Assembly (NCBI GenBank): GCA_040382095.1 | Contig: JBEIGB010000094.1 | Span: 1 to 13,875 of the forward strand | DNA length: 13,875 bases | Direction of reading: 5' to 3' | Origin: JADJPL01 sp040382095 | GTDB taxonomy: Bacteria; Bacteroidota; Bacteroidia; Chitinophagales; Saprospiraceae | Shown: in pieces, positions 13,728 through 13,875 of the stretch | Numbering within the stretch: the stretch's first letter is position 1 | How the letters are laid out: every line of letters begins with the position of its first letter | Program-made: the position numbers and the translations under genes | The notes under the pieces: model-generated | Told to the model about the DNA's origin: nothing | The model's input: the letters and a program-made list of their open reading frames with translations, nothing else | Databases searched by the model: none

Positions 13728-13875
13728 TCAGGACTCATGCGACAGCCTCTGGATTTTTTCAGGGTGGCGGGGGGGGGGGTGGAGGGGGGGGACGAATAGG
13801 TAGAAGAAAAAAGACCCAACAAACGAGAGGGTTAGGGGTCGGAAGAGAAGAAAACAAAAAGGAACGCGAGTCACG
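13728..13875. other. Low-complexity end of the window, probable assembly edge
   Basis: After about 13750 the sequence turns into runs of G (ten and eight in a row) and then A/G-rich sequence unlike the rest of the window, with no coding potential that I recognise. This is typical of a poor-quality contig end rather than biology. Confidence 0.5.

Overview
The window looks like a chromosomal piece of a Bacteroidota genome. The evidence is a carboxypeptidase-regulatory-like (CarboxypepD_reg-like) domain at the N-terminus of the TonB-dependent receptor, a LytS-type kinase paired with a LytTR regulator, the long Bacteroidota form of PurM, and several TAnnTTTG -7 promoter boxes upstream of genes without strong Shine-Dalgarno sites. 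A Saprospiria-like member is plausible but is only an impression. Only the sequence was read; no database was searched.

Layout. (1) 170-2416 (+): outer-membrane TonB-dependent receptor. (2) 2484-6324: an accessory island. Its outer limits are the ends of one IS1634-family insertion sequence: a perfect 20-bp terminal inverted repeat (2490-2509 and 6299-6318) flanked by a perfect 6-bp target duplication, ATATAC. The transposase is broken. Its first ~45 residues lie at 2553-2690 and its C-terminal ~395 residues at 5099-6289. Between them lie a 285-bp deletion remnant of an IS3-family element, a class II Fic AMP-transferase gene with an operator-like set of repeats in front of it, a 78-nt hairpin, a small DoxX-like membrane protein gene on the opposite strand, and three copies of a 22-25 bp repeat in two orientations. 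(3) 6428-6718 (-): a 3' remnant of a tail-fibre/S74 chaperone-domain gene. (4) 6715-8523 (-): a LytTR response regulator and its histidine kinase, kinase first. (5) 8847-10314 (+): fabD and a YqgE/AlgH gene. (6) 10323-11630 (-): an M23 envelope peptidase, convergent with AlgH. (7) 11852-13655 (+): purM and nth, overlapping by 8 bp. (8) 13656-13875: a long inverted repeat, then low-complexity sequence that looks like a poor contig end.

How the genes relate. Regions 1 and 4-7 are ordinary envelope, signalling and housekeeping genes. The island is the only clearly accessory part. The best second looks are the nested structure with its intact target duplication, the Fic operator candidate, the 22-25 bp repeat family, and altered metal-ligand motifs in the M23 peptidase and in endonuclease III. 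I found no tRNA, rRNA or CRISPR array, and no complete defence system.
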